In this document: positions 48,192 to 56,021 of the stretch, piece by piece
How positions within the stretch are numbered: the stretch's first letter is position 1
Layout: every line of letters begins with the position of its first letter
Source of the DNA: Actinophytocola sp035995025
GTDB taxonomy: Bacteria > Actinomycetota > Actinomycetes > Mycobacteriales > Pseudonocardiaceae
DNA: 64,000 nucleotides
NCBI GenBank assembly: GCA_035995025.1
Contig: DASYKY010000120.1
Location: 86,498-150,497 of the forward strand
Direction: 5' to 3'
The notes under the pieces: generated by a model
Databases searched by the model: none
Told to the model about the DNA's origin: nothing
What the model saw: only the letters and a program-made list of their open reading frames with translations
Translations under genes and position numbers: made by a program

Positions 48192-49742
48192 TCAGCCCGC
48201 CACTTTCGGCCCTCGCGCGCGCTCCGGTTCCGGGTCGCCGGCCGGGGATGGCAGCGGCAGCACCGAAGCGTCGTGCGTGGCAGCCGTCTCGCGCAGGCGG
48301 CGGACGAGCCTGGGCGTGACGCGGCGGTAGGCGGCCGGGTTGATCGGGTTGAGCCAGTGTGCGGCGCGCACCCGGGCCGGGATGTTCAGTTCCAGGTCGC
48401 CCAGCACCTCGTCCACGTTGTGCATCGAGAACGGGATGATCTTGGTGCCGCGGCAGTGGTGCGTGTCGGTCGCCTCGTCCATGAAGGACAGCTGGTCGGC
48501 GACCGCCCGGCGCATCGTCGCGTCGTCGGGGAGGGGAACCTCGTCCGCGAGGTCGGCGGCGATCCACACCGCGGCCATCTCCGCGTTGAGCGGGCTGAAG
48601 AACGACGAGTTGTAGCCGTTGAAGTACAGGCCCGGCACGCCGATCGGCCGGATCTGGCGGTACAGCGCGAAGTTCCCGCGTTCGTCCAGCAGCCGTGACC
48701 GCACGTCCGCCGGCAGGAACGGCACGCCCTGGGTGAACCCGGTCGCGCACACGACGAGGTCCGCGGGCAGCACGGTGCCGTCGTCCAGCTCCGCGGCCGG
48801 CTTCCCGTCCCGGTCGAGCAGCCGGGTGATCGTGCGGTCCCGGCGCACGGTGATGGCACCGGCCGCGACGCCCTCGAAGAAGCCCTCCGTGGCGAGGCCG
48901 ATGGCGCCGCGCACGATGTCCTCCATGTGACCCGCCGGCACCAGACCGAGCTTCGCCAGCCCGAACTGCCGCACGGACACCGAGCCGATCGAGTTGATCA
49001 TGTTGCGGCGCACCGGGTTCGCGGGTCCGTGCAGGAACCTCTCGAGCCCGCGCGGCCGGAGGTAGCGGAACAGCGCCTCACCCAAGCGGGTCAGCAGCAG
49101 CATCTTGAAGTTGAGCAGGCCGCCAACCTTTCGCGGCACCTTCCACAGCATCTGCCGCGCGATGATGTCCGTGCTCGCCGCGACCTCGCTGACGGGCACC
49201 GTGACGTCGCAGGCGGACTTCCCGTAGCCGACCACGAGCACGTGCTTGTCCCGGGCGTCCTCGACGTCGTGGAACGACGTGCCGGCGCAGAGCCGGCCGC
49301 CAGCGGCGGCGAACTCCCCGGCGCCGGGGAAGGCCGGCACGGCCGGCTCGCAGAACACGCCGTTGGCGACGACGAGCCGGTCGTAGGTCTCCGCGCCGGC
49401 CGCCGTCTCGACCGTCCACCGGCCCCCGCCCGCCGGGCGGGCTGCGGTCACCTCGGTGTCCAGTCGCAGCGAGAGGTCGAACTCCGCGGCGTACGCGGCG
49501 AGGTAGGACTGGACCTGGGCCCCGGTGGGCCACTGTGGATAGTCCTTGGGCATCGGGAAGTCCGACAGCGAGTACTGCGCCTTCGGGCTCTGCGTGGTGA
49601 GGCCCGGGTAGCGGCGCGTGCGGCTCCAGACGCCGCCGACGTCCGGTGTCCGGTCGTAGACGACGGCCTCGTGGCCGGCCTGGACGAGCACCTTGGCGGT
49701 GGCGAGGCCGGCGACGCCCGCGCCGATGATCGCGACGCGCAT
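48192..49742 (-). CDS. flavin-containing monooxygenase-like protein
   Basis: A 516-residue class B flavoprotein monooxygenase-type enzyme with two dinucleotide folds: IIGAGVAGLATAKVLVQAGHEAVVYDRTPDVGGVWSRTR (FAD) at the N-terminus and VLVVGYGKSACDVTVPVSEVA (NADPH). The SFHDVEDARD segment is at the FMO/BVMO signature position, and DLVVCATGFTQGVPFLP is typical. Such enzymes hydroxylate N, S or carbonyl compounds. It lies 2 nt downstream of a cupin gene and belongs to the IclR-cupin-monooxygenase operon flanking a meta-cleavage gene set. Confidence 0.87.
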   Translation of the reverse strand: MRVAIIGAGVAGLATAKVLVQAGHEAVVYDRTPDVGGVWSRTRRYPGLTTQSPKAQYSLSDFPMPKDYPQWPTGAQVQSYLAAYAAEFDLSLRLDTEVTAARPAGGGRWTVETAAGAETYDRLVVANGVFCEPAVPAFPGAGEFAAAGGRLCAGTSFHDVEDARDKHVLVVGYGKSACDVTVPVSEVAASTDIIARQMLWKVPRKVGGLLNFKMLLLTRLGEALFRYLRPRGLERFLHGPANPVRRNMINSIGSVSVRQFGLAKLGLVPAGHMEDIVRGAIGLATEGFFEGVAAGAITVRRDRTITRLLDRDGKPAAELDDGTVLPADLVVCATGFTQGVPFLPADVRSRLLDERGNFALYRQIRPIGVPGLYFNGYNSSFFSPLNAEMAAVWIAADLADEVPLPDDATMRRAVADQLSFMDEATDTHHCRGTKIIPFSMHNVDEVLGDLELNIPARVRAAHWLNPINPAAYRRVTPRLVRRLRETAATHDASVLPLPSPAGDPEPERARGPKVAG

Positions 49743-49744
49743 GG

Positions 49745-50209
49745 TCAGGACACCTCGGGCGGGACCTGGAGCACGATGCCGAAGTCGGCCATGATCTCCT
49801 TGATCTTCGAGATGTCCTTCGGGCCGGGCGGCATGTCCGCGAGCGCCTGGTAGTAGTTCTCCAGCCCCGCCGGCGACACCACGGAGATCACCCGCGACTC
49901 CTCGCGGTAGGGGTTGCGGAACGCGTGCACCACATCGCGGGGCAGGTACATGTAGTCCCCGAACTCCATGGTGTAGTCCTTGCCGCCGAGGTGGACGTCG
50001 AGCCGTCCGGCCAGACAGACGAAGGACTCGTCCTCCCGCGTGTGCACGTGCGCCGGCGGGCCGTCTGTCTCCGGCGGGATCGCGTACTCGAACAGCGAGT
50101 AGGCGTCCTGTGTGGACTTGCCATCCGTCTTCATCGTGATGCCGAGCCCGATCGCCGGTATCGACCGGCCTTCCCGTGTGGGGAGGAGGTAGCCGCCGCC
50201 CAGGGTCAT
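49745..50209 (-). CDS. cupin-domain protein
   Basis: A 154-residue single-domain cupin. Motif 1 is GPPAHVHTREDESFVCLAGRLDVHLGG (His pair plus Glu) and motif 2 is FGDYMYLPRDVVHAFRN (His), so the metal-binding 2-His-Glu-His pattern is complete. The C-terminal helices carry ALADMPPGPKDISKI. It could be a metal-dependent enzyme or accessory protein of the adjacent monooxygenase. AGGAG is 7 nt before ATG 50209. It belongs to the IclR operon. Confidence 0.85.
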   Translation of the reverse strand: MTLGGGYLLPTREGRSIPAIGLGITMKTDGKSTQDAYSLFEYAIPPETDGPPAHVHTREDESFVCLAGRLDVHLGGKDYTMEFGDYMYLPRDVVHAFRNPYREESRVISVVSPAGLENYYQALADMPPGPKDISKIKEIMADFGIVLQVPPEVS

Positions 50210-50330
50210 CGTCGTCTCCTTCCGGTCGCCGCACCGCCACGTCGCGGGTGTCGGCGACCACAGCGTGCGGGCGGGCGGCGAGAACCGCAATCACGCGTCC
50301 CGCTCACCGGGACACGAGCACGTGGCGCCG

Positions 50331-51086
50331 TCAGCGCCGGGTCGAGTACGCGCGGGACGCCGCGGCGGCGGCCAACCGCACGGCGGGCCCGATCCGGTCG
50401 GCGCGCACGAGCTTCGTGGCGCCGGTGACGGACAGGGCGGCGACCACGTCGCCCAGCGGTCCGAAGACCGGCGCGGCCACGCAGCTGATCCCGATGTTGC
50501 CCTCCTCGCGGTCGACCGCGAAGCCGCGGGCGGGGATCGCGTGCAGCTCACGCAGCACGGCGACCGCACTGGTCAGCGTCCGCGGCGTGCGGGCGGGCAG
50601 GTCGCCGGCGAGGACGGCGTCGACCGTCCCGGGGTCGGAGTAGGCGAGGATCGCCCGGCCCAGGCCCGAGCAGTACGCCGGGATGGTGCCGCCGACCTGG
50701 GAGAGCATCGGCATCGGCTGGTGGCCGGTGATCTTCTCGACGACGAGGACCTGCGCCCCGTCGAGCACGCCGAGCTGGACGGTCGTCTTCGCCGCGGCGT
50801 AGAGGTCCTGCAGGAAGGGCAGCACCGCCTCGCGCAGCTCGTGCCGGATCGGCGCGAGGCTCGAGATCTCGAACAGCCGGTTGCCGATCCGGTAGCGGCC
50901 GGCCGACTTGTCCAGCCAGCCGAGCCGGATCATCTTCTCCGCCGTGCGGTGCGTCGTCGACCGCGGCAGCCCGCAGCGCGCGACGAGCGCGGCCAGCCCG
51001 AGCTCGCGGTGGCTCGCGTCGAACGCGCCGAGGATCACCGCCGCGCGGTCGAGCCCGCCCACGCCGTCCCGCTCACTGGGACTCAT
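50331..51086 (-). CDS. IclR-family transcriptional regulator
   Basis: A 251-residue IclR regulator: N-terminal winged helix (LDRAAVILGAFDASHRELGLAALVARCGLPRSTTHRTAEKMIRLGWLDK) and a C-terminal effector domain (LLPFLQDLYAAAKTTVQLGVLDGAQVLVVEK; PAYCSGLGRAILAY; GNIGISCVAAPVFGPLGDVVAALSVTG). IclR proteins sense aromatic acids or related metabolites. The divergent meta-cleavage operon starts about 74 bp away, so it is the likely regulator of both operons. Confidence 0.93.
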   Translation of the reverse strand: MSPSERDGVGGLDRAAVILGAFDASHRELGLAALVARCGLPRSTTHRTAEKMIRLGWLDKSAGRYRIGNRLFEISSLAPIRHELREAVLPFLQDLYAAAKTTVQLGVLDGAQVLVVEKITGHQPMPMLSQVGGTIPAYCSGLGRAILAYSDPGTVDAVLAGDLPARTPRTLTSAVAVLRELHAIPARGFAVDREEGNIGISCVAAPVFGPLGDVVAALSVTGATKLVRADRIGPAVRLAAAAASRAYSTRR

Positions 51087-51159
51087 CGTTGGCTCCTGCG
51101 CCCATGCGAGCAAGGCTAGATCCGTTCCCGCTCGTAGGGCCAGGCTCCGGGAGGTCGTC

Positions 51160-51936
51160 ATCGCAACGCGGATCGCACTCGTCGGTGGTGGTGCCACCGG
51201 CATCGGGCACGCCACCGCGCAACGGCTGGCGCTGGCCGGCCACCGGGTCGTCATCGCCGGCCGGACGGCCACGTCGCTGGACTCCGCGGCCGCCCGGCTG
51301 CGGGAGCGGACCGGCGCGGAGGTGGCCACGCTCGTGCACGACATCGCCGACCACGGTGGCGCGGAGGGGGCGGTGCACGCGGTGGAGCGCAGGCACGGCC
51401 CGCTGGACGTGGTCGTGCTCAACGCCGGCGGCCCGCCACCCGGCCGCATCCTCGAGGTGGACGCCAAGCGATGGCAGGAGGCCTTCGAGCTGCTCCTGCT
51501 CGGCCCGCTGGCCCTGGCCAGGGCGGTGCTCCCGGGCATGGCCGAGCGCGGCTACGGCCGCGTGGTGTTCGTGACGTCCAACGCGACCCGTCAGCCGCAG
51601 CCCGACCTCGCCACCTCGGTCGTGCTGCGCTCCGCGGTCGTCGCGGCGACCAAGCTGCTGTCGCTGGAGTTCGCCGCCGAGGGCGTGACGGTGAACTGCG
51701 TCGCGCCCGGCGCCACCGCGACCCGGCGCCGCCACGAGGTGCTCGCGAGCCGCGCCCGGGCCACGGGAACGAGCCTGGCCGACCTCGACGCGGCGGACGC
51801 GGCGAACATCCCGGCCGCGCGGGCGGGCGAACCGGAGGAGATCGGCGCGGCGGTGGCCTTCGTCGCCTCCGCCGAGGCGAGCTACGTCAACGGGACCGTG
51901 CTCACGGTCGACGGCGGAAGGACGGAGACGATCTGA
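51160..51936 (+). CDS. SDR-family oxidoreductase with non-canonical start
   Basis: A roughly 258-residue SDR: IALVGGGATGIGHATAQRLA (cofactor), VVVLNAGGPPPG, and VNCVAPGATATRR in the C-terminal half. The family is the divergent group that lacks the usual Tyr (the segment SNATRQPQPDLATSVVLRSAVVAATK has no Y-x3-K). No ATG, GTG or TTG lies in frame within the 80 nt upstream; GGGAGG sits 5 nt before ATC (51160), the apparent start or a mutated ATG. In the operon it could dehydrogenate a dihydrodiol before ring cleavage. Confidence 0.78.
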   Translation: MATRIALVGGGATGIGHATAQRLALAGHRVVIAGRTATSLDSAAARLRERTGAEVATLVHDIADHGGAEGAVHAVERRHGPLDVVVLNAGGPPPGRILEVDAKRWQEAFELLLLGPLALARAVLPGMAERGYGRVVFVTSNATRQPQPDLATSVVLRSAVVAATKLLSLEFAAEGVTVNCVAPGATATRRRHEVLASRARATGTSLADLDAADAANIPAARAGEPEEIGAAVAFVASAEASYVNGTVLTVDGGRTETI

Positions 51937-52439
51937 TGGCCCAGTCCGGACCGGGGTTCGACATGGCCGAGTTCCTCGGCGCGATCTCCGACACCGTGCG
52001 GCCGGGCGAGGCACGCCCGATCGTCGTGCGCTCGGCGGAGCTCGAGACGCTGCCCGCGGACCAGGTGCACAACCCCACGACGCTGGCGATCGCCGGACGC
52101 CTGCCGACGACCACGTTCGAGATCTTCCGCCAGACCATCCCACCCGGACAGAGCTCGGACATGCAGCGCCACCACCACGAGACCGTCCACTTCGTCATCT
52201 CCGGCGACGGGCACAGCGAGGTCGAGGACGACACCGCGGCCTGGTCCACGGGCGACTTCGTCTACACGCCACCGTGGACCTGGCACCGCCACTACAACGA
52301 CTCGGCCGAGCACCCGGTCGAGTTCCTGACCATCGAGAACTCGCGGCTGCTCGGGCTGCTGGGCGTGGGCAGGCGGCAGAGCGCGGGCCTGGTGACCGTC
52401 GAGCAGGCACGCGCGATGTTCAAGGAGGAGACCTCATGA
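51936..52439 (+). CDS. cupin-domain protein (gentisate-dioxygenase-like)
   Basis: A 167-residue protein whose ATG overlaps the SDR stop by 1 nt. Motif 1 is SSDMQRHHHETVHFVISGDGHSEV, an HHH-type metal site; motif 2 is WSTGDFVYTPPWTWHRHYN. This is the gentisate/homogentisate-dioxygenase-like cupin seen in aromatic pathways. A C-terminal AMFKEET part overlaps the next gene's start. It could be a ring-opening dioxygenase or an isomerase-like cupin. It is the second gene of the meta-cleavage operon. Confidence 0.83.
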   Translation: MAQSGPGFDMAEFLGAISDTVRPGEARPIVVRSAELETLPADQVHNPTTLAIAGRLPTTTFEIFRQTIPPGQSSDMQRHHHETVHFVISGDGHSEVEDDTAAWSTGDFVYTPPWTWHRHYNDSAEHPVEFLTIENSRLLGLLGVGRRQSAGLVTVEQARAMFKEETS

Positions 52440-53314
52440 CCGCACTCCCCCAGCACGTTAGTGTCTGGGCCGAGCTGGCCGACGTTGACCACGAGCTGTG
52501 TCATGTGGACGTCGAGGGGGTGCGGACCCGCGTGCTGCGCGCCGGGTCCGGGCCGGACCTGGTCCTGCTGCACGGCACGGGCGGGCACCTCGAGGCGTAC
52601 GCCCGCGACATCGCCGGGCTCGCCGAGGACTTCCGGGTGACCGCCTACGACATGGTCGGCCACGGCTGGTCCGCCCTGCCGGACAAGCCGTACACGATCG
52701 ACGTGCTCACCGAGCACCTCCGCGGGCTGATGGACGCCCTGGGCATCGAGAAGGCGCACCTGTCCGGCGAGTCGCTCGGCGGGTGGGTCGCCGCCTGGAC
52801 GGCGGCCCACCACCCGGACCGGGTGGCGCGGCTCGTGCTGAACACGCCCGGCAACATCGCGAACAAGCCGGAGGTCATGGCGCGGCTGCGGGACAGCACG
52901 ATGGCCGCGGTGCGCGACCCCAGCGAGGACACCGTGCGCAGGCGCGTCGAGTTCCTGTTCCACCACAAGGAGATGGTCACCGACGAGCTGGTGAACCTGC
53001 GCCGCGCGGTGTACAGCAGGCCGGGTTTCATCCAGGCCATCACGAACACCCTCGTGCTGCAGGATCCCGTGGTGCGCAAGGACTTCGCGTGGGACCCGGC
53101 CTGGGTGGGCCGGATCGCCGCACCGACGTTGCTGCTGTGGACCGAGCACGACCCGACCGGCGGGCTCGACGAGGCGGACATGCTGCTGGGGTGGCTGCCG
53201 GACGCGCGGCTGCACGTGATCGCCGACGCCGGGCACTGGCCGCAGTGGGAGAAGCGCGAGGAGTACCTGCGCACCCACCACGACTTCCTCCTGCTCGAGA
53301 AGGATCCGTCATGA
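52436..53314 (+). CDS. alpha/beta hydrolase, MhpC-like (meta-cleavage product hydrolase)
   Basis: A 292-residue alpha/beta hydrolase: PDLVLLHGTGGHLEAY, TAYDMVGHGWSALP, nucleophile elbow SGESLGGW, and C-terminal ADAGHWPQWEKREEYL with the His. The family fits C-C bond hydrolases of meta-cleavage pathways, which split the 2-hydroxy-6-oxo-dienoate ring-cleavage product. ATG 52436 overlaps the upstream stop by 4 nt. Its TGA overlaps the ATG of a 25-codon mini-ORF by 4 nt, so the next genes are translationally coupled through it. Confidence 0.88.
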   Translation: MTALPQHVSVWAELADVDHELCHVDVEGVRTRVLRAGSGPDLVLLHGTGGHLEAYARDIAGLAEDFRVTAYDMVGHGWSALPDKPYTIDVLTEHLRGLMDALGIEKAHLSGESLGGWVAAWTAAHHPDRVARLVLNTPGNIANKPEVMARLRDSTMAAVRDPSEDTVRRRVEFLFHHKEMVTDELVNLRRAVYSRPGFIQAITNTLVLQDPVVRKDFAWDPAWVGRIAAPTLLLWTEHDPTGGLDEADMLLGWLPDARLHVIADAGHWPQWEKREEYLRTHHDFLLLEKDPS

Positions 53315-53388
53315 GCGAGCTTGCGAGCGAATCATTGATACAGGGTGACCGCGAGCGGCTCGCCCGAGCCTGCGAGGGGGAGTCATGA
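53311..53388 (+). CDS. 25-codon mini-ORF, coupling module copy 3
   Basis: ATG-to-TGA frame with the pattern MSELASES..QGDRER..RACEGES. By hand it differs from the copies at 21028-21179 (opposite strand) at about 12 of 75 positions, most of them changing the peptide. Both ends are ATGA overlaps: with the MhpC-like gene's stop and the MhpB-like gene's start. Its codons near the end contain GAGGGGGAG, the ribosome-binding site of the downstream gene. It is a diverged copy of the same coupling cassette. Confidence 0.65.
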   Translation: MSELASESLIQGDRERLARACEGES

Positions 53389-54320
53389 GTGCGATTGTGG
53401 GGCTGGTCGCTATGTCCCACTCGCCGTTCGCGACGCTGCTGCCCCCGGACGGCCCGGCGCGGCCCGGGGGAGCCTTCCTCGCCGACACCGCGCGGGTGGC
53501 GCGCGCCGTGGCCCGGCTGGAGCCGGACGCGCTCGTGGTGATCGGCCCGGACCACTTCCACGCCAACTTCTACGACGTCATGCCGCCGTTCGTGCTGGGC
53601 GTGGAGGAGGCGGTCGGCTTCGGGGACTTCGGCAGCCGCGCCGGGCCGCTGCCGGTGGCCGGGCCGCTGGCCTGGGCGGTGCGCGACGGGCTCGCCGGCG
53701 CCGGGTTCGACGTGTCGCTGTCGTACTCGCTGACCGTCGACCACGGCGTCGTCCAGAGCTACGAGATGGTGTGCGCGGGCACGGACCTCCCGATGGTCCC
53801 GCTGGTGGTCAACACCGCCGCGCCGCCGCTGCCGAGCATGGACCGCTGCGTCCACATAGGACAGGCACTCGGTGCCGCCATCCGTGCCGCGGCGCACTCG
53901 CGCCGGGTGCTGCTGGTCGCGAGCGGCGGGCTGTCGCACTGGCTGCCGTCCAACGATCCGCGGGACCCGTCGGTGCCCGGTGAACGGCGCGCGGCGGTGA
54001 TCCACGGACGCAAGGACGCCCAGGCGTTCGCCGCCGCGCGCGAGCCGCGGGTGCGTGCCATGGGCGGGGACCCGCACGCCCGCGTCAACTCCGCCTGGGA
54101 CGAGTGGTTCCTCAAGCAGCTCACGGCGGGGGAGCCGGCGCCGGTCACCGCGCTCGGCGACGCCGGGCTGGAGGAGCTGGCGGGCAGCGGCGCCCACGAG
54201 ATCCGCACCTGGCTGATCGGCCTCGCCGCGGCCGGTCGCCCGCTCGTGTGGACCAGCTACGAGCCGGTGCCGGAGTGGATCACCGGGATGGGAATCGGGG
54301 CGACGTTCGATGTGGACTGA
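53385..54320 (+). CDS. mhpB: class III extradiol ring-cleavage dioxygenase (MhpB-like)
   Basis: A 311-residue enzyme of the LigB/MhpB superfamily, which inserts O2 next to the hydroxyls of a catechol and opens the ring. The AMSHSPF start (first metal His), GPDHFHANFYDVMPPF, TVDHGVVQSYE, GGLSHWLP and the ARVNSAWDEWFL region match 2,3-dihydroxyphenylpropionate 1,2-dioxygenase. Other metal ligands lie in those segments. ATG 53385 overlaps the mini-ORF stop by 4 nt. It overlaps the hydratase gene by 11 nt. The natural catechol is not known. Confidence 0.92.
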   Translation: MSAIVGLVAMSHSPFATLLPPDGPARPGGAFLADTARVARAVARLEPDALVVIGPDHFHANFYDVMPPFVLGVEEAVGFGDFGSRAGPLPVAGPLAWAVRDGLAGAGFDVSLSYSLTVDHGVVQSYEMVCAGTDLPMVPLVVNTAAPPLPSMDRCVHIGQALGAAIRAAAHSRRVLLVASGGLSHWLPSNDPRDPSVPGERRAAVIHGRKDAQAFAAAREPRVRAMGGDPHARVNSAWDEWFLKQLTAGEPAPVTALGDAGLEELAGSGAHEIRTWLIGLAAAGRPLVWTSYEPVPEWITGMGIGATFDVD

Positions 54321-55113
54321 CGAGCGAACCGGGGCCGCCGCGGCACTCGACCGGCTCACCACGGCCCGCGCGACGGGCCGGCCGTGCGCGCCGGTGCGCA
54401 CGCTGCTGCCCGACGGCGACGTCGAGGCGGCCTACGCGGTCCAGTCGGCGTGGGTGGCGGACCGGGTCCGCGCCGGGGCCAGGGCCGTCGGCCGCAAGAT
54501 CGGGCTCACCAGCCCGGCGGTGCGCGCCCAGCTGGGTGTCGACCAGCCCGACTTCGGCGTGCTCCTCGACGACATGGCCGGTGCGCCAGGCGTACCGGCC
54601 GAGATGTCCCGGTTGCTCCAGCCGCGGATCGAGGCGGAGGTCGCCTTCGTGCTCGCCCACGACCTCGACGGCCCGGACACCGGCCCCGCGGCGGTCGCGG
54701 CGGCGACCGCGCACGTGGTCGCCGCGCTGGAGATCGTGGACAGCCGGATCGAGGGCTGGGACATCGGCATCGTCGACACCGTCGCGGACAACGCGTCGTC
54801 GGGCCTGTTCGTGCTGGGGACGACGCCCGTGCCACTGGGCGGGATCGACCTGCCCCGCTGCGAGATGACGATGCGGCGCGGCACGGAGGTGGTGTCGGCC
54901 GGTACGGGCGCGGCGTGCCTCGGCGACCCGCTTGCGGCCGTGGCGTGGCTGGCGTCGACCGCGCGGCGGCTCGGCGATCCGTTGCGGGCCGGGGAGATCG
55001 TGCTGTCCGGTGCGCTCGGCCCCGTGGTGCCGGTGGCCCCGGGCGACGAGTTCCACGCGGAGATCACCGGCCTCGGCGAGGTCGCCGTCACGTTCACCGG
55101 AGGTGCGCGATGA
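54310..55113 (+). CDS. mhpD: 2-keto-4-pentenoate hydratase (MhpD-like)
   Basis: A 267-residue enzyme of the fumarylacetoacetase-like fold that hydrates 2-oxopent-4-enoate to 4-hydroxy-2-oxovalerate. Key segments are VGRKIGLTSPAVRAQLGVDQPDFGVLLDDM, the metal-binding EAEVAFVL and VVAALEIVDSRIEGW, and GEIVLSGALGPVVPVAPGD. ATG 54310 overlaps the dioxygenase gene by 11 nt, and its stop overlaps the next ATG by 4 nt. It is the middle step of the lower meta pathway. Confidence 0.93.
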   Translation: MWTDERTGAAAALDRLTTARATGRPCAPVRTLLPDGDVEAAYAVQSAWVADRVRAGARAVGRKIGLTSPAVRAQLGVDQPDFGVLLDDMAGAPGVPAEMSRLLQPRIEAEVAFVLAHDLDGPDTGPAAVAAATAHVVAALEIVDSRIEGWDIGIVDTVADNASSGLFVLGTTPVPLGGIDLPRCEMTMRRGTEVVSAGTGAACLGDPLAAVAWLASTARRLGDPLRAGEIVLSGALGPVVPVAPGDEFHAEITGLGEVAVTFTGGAR

Positions 55114-56021
55114 GGGTCGCGGTGCTCGGGTCCGGCAACATCGGCACCGACCTGATGATCAAGGTGCGGCGCCTCGGCAAGGGCCTGGAGATGGCGGCGA
55201 TGGCCGGGATCGACCCGGCGTCGGAGGGCCTGGCCCGCGCGGCCCGGCTCGGCGTGGCGACGACGGCCGGCGGTGTCGAGGGACTGCTCGCCCTGCCCGA
55301 GTTCGCGGGCGTCGGGCTCGTCTTCGACGCCACGTCGGCCGGGGCGCACCGGGACAACGCCCGCGCGCTCGCGGCGCACGGCGTCCGGCTGGTCGACCTC
55401 ACCCCCGCCGCGGCCGGACCGTTCGTGGTGCCCGCCGTGAACCTCGAGGACCACCTCGGCGCGCCGGACGTGAACATGGTGACCTGTGGCGGGCAGGCCA
55501 CGATCCCGGTCGTCGCGGCCATCGCGGCGGTCGTGCCGGTGCCGTACGCCGAGATCGTCGCGTCGATCGCGTCGCGGTCGGCGGGGCCCGGCACCCGCGC
55601 CAACATCGACGAGTTCACCGAGACGACCGCGGCGGCGCTGGAGTCGGTCGGCGGCGCGGCGCGCGGCAAGGCGGTCATCGTGCTGAACCCGGCCGAGCCG
55701 CCGCTTGTCATGCGCGACACGGTGTTCTGCCTCGTGGCCGACCCGGACCCCGCGCGGGTCACCGGCGCCGTCGAGAAGATGGTGGCCGACGTCGCCGCCT
55801 ACGTGCCCGGCTACCGGCTCAAGCAGCCGGTGCAGGTGACGCGGGCCGGCCAGGACGTGCGCACCTTCGCGGGCGAGCATCCGGTGACCCATCAGGTCAG
55901 CGTGTTCCTGGAGGTGGCCGGCGCCGGCCACCACCTGCCCCGCTACGCCGGCAACCTGGACATCATGACGTCGGCCGCGCTGCGGGTCGGCGAGCGGATC
56001 GCGGCGGCGGTGACGGTATGA
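55110..56021 (+). CDS. mhpF: acetaldehyde dehydrogenase (acylating), MhpF-like
   Basis: A 303-residue enzyme that oxidises acetaldehyde to acetyl-CoA with NAD, channelled from the aldolase partner. The N-terminal VAVLGSGNIGTDLMIKVRR binds NAD, and the catalytic Cys lies in NMVTCGGQATIPV. HQVSVFLEVAGAGHHLPRYAGNLDIMTSAA is typical near the C-terminus. Full length for the family. ATG 55110 and the ATG of the next gene both overlap upstream stops by 4 nt. Confidence 0.95.
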   Translation: MRVAVLGSGNIGTDLMIKVRRLGKGLEMAAMAGIDPASEGLARAARLGVATTAGGVEGLLALPEFAGVGLVFDATSAGAHRDNARALAAHGVRLVDLTPAAAGPFVVPAVNLEDHLGAPDVNMVTCGGQATIPVVAAIAAVVPVPYAEIVASIASRSAGPGTRANIDEFTETTAAALESVGGAARGKAVIVLNPAEPPLVMRDTVFCLVADPDPARVTGAVEKMVADVAAYVPGYRLKQPVQVTRAGQDVRTFAGEHPVTHQVSVFLEVAGAGHHLPRYAGNLDIMTSAALRVGERIAAAVTV

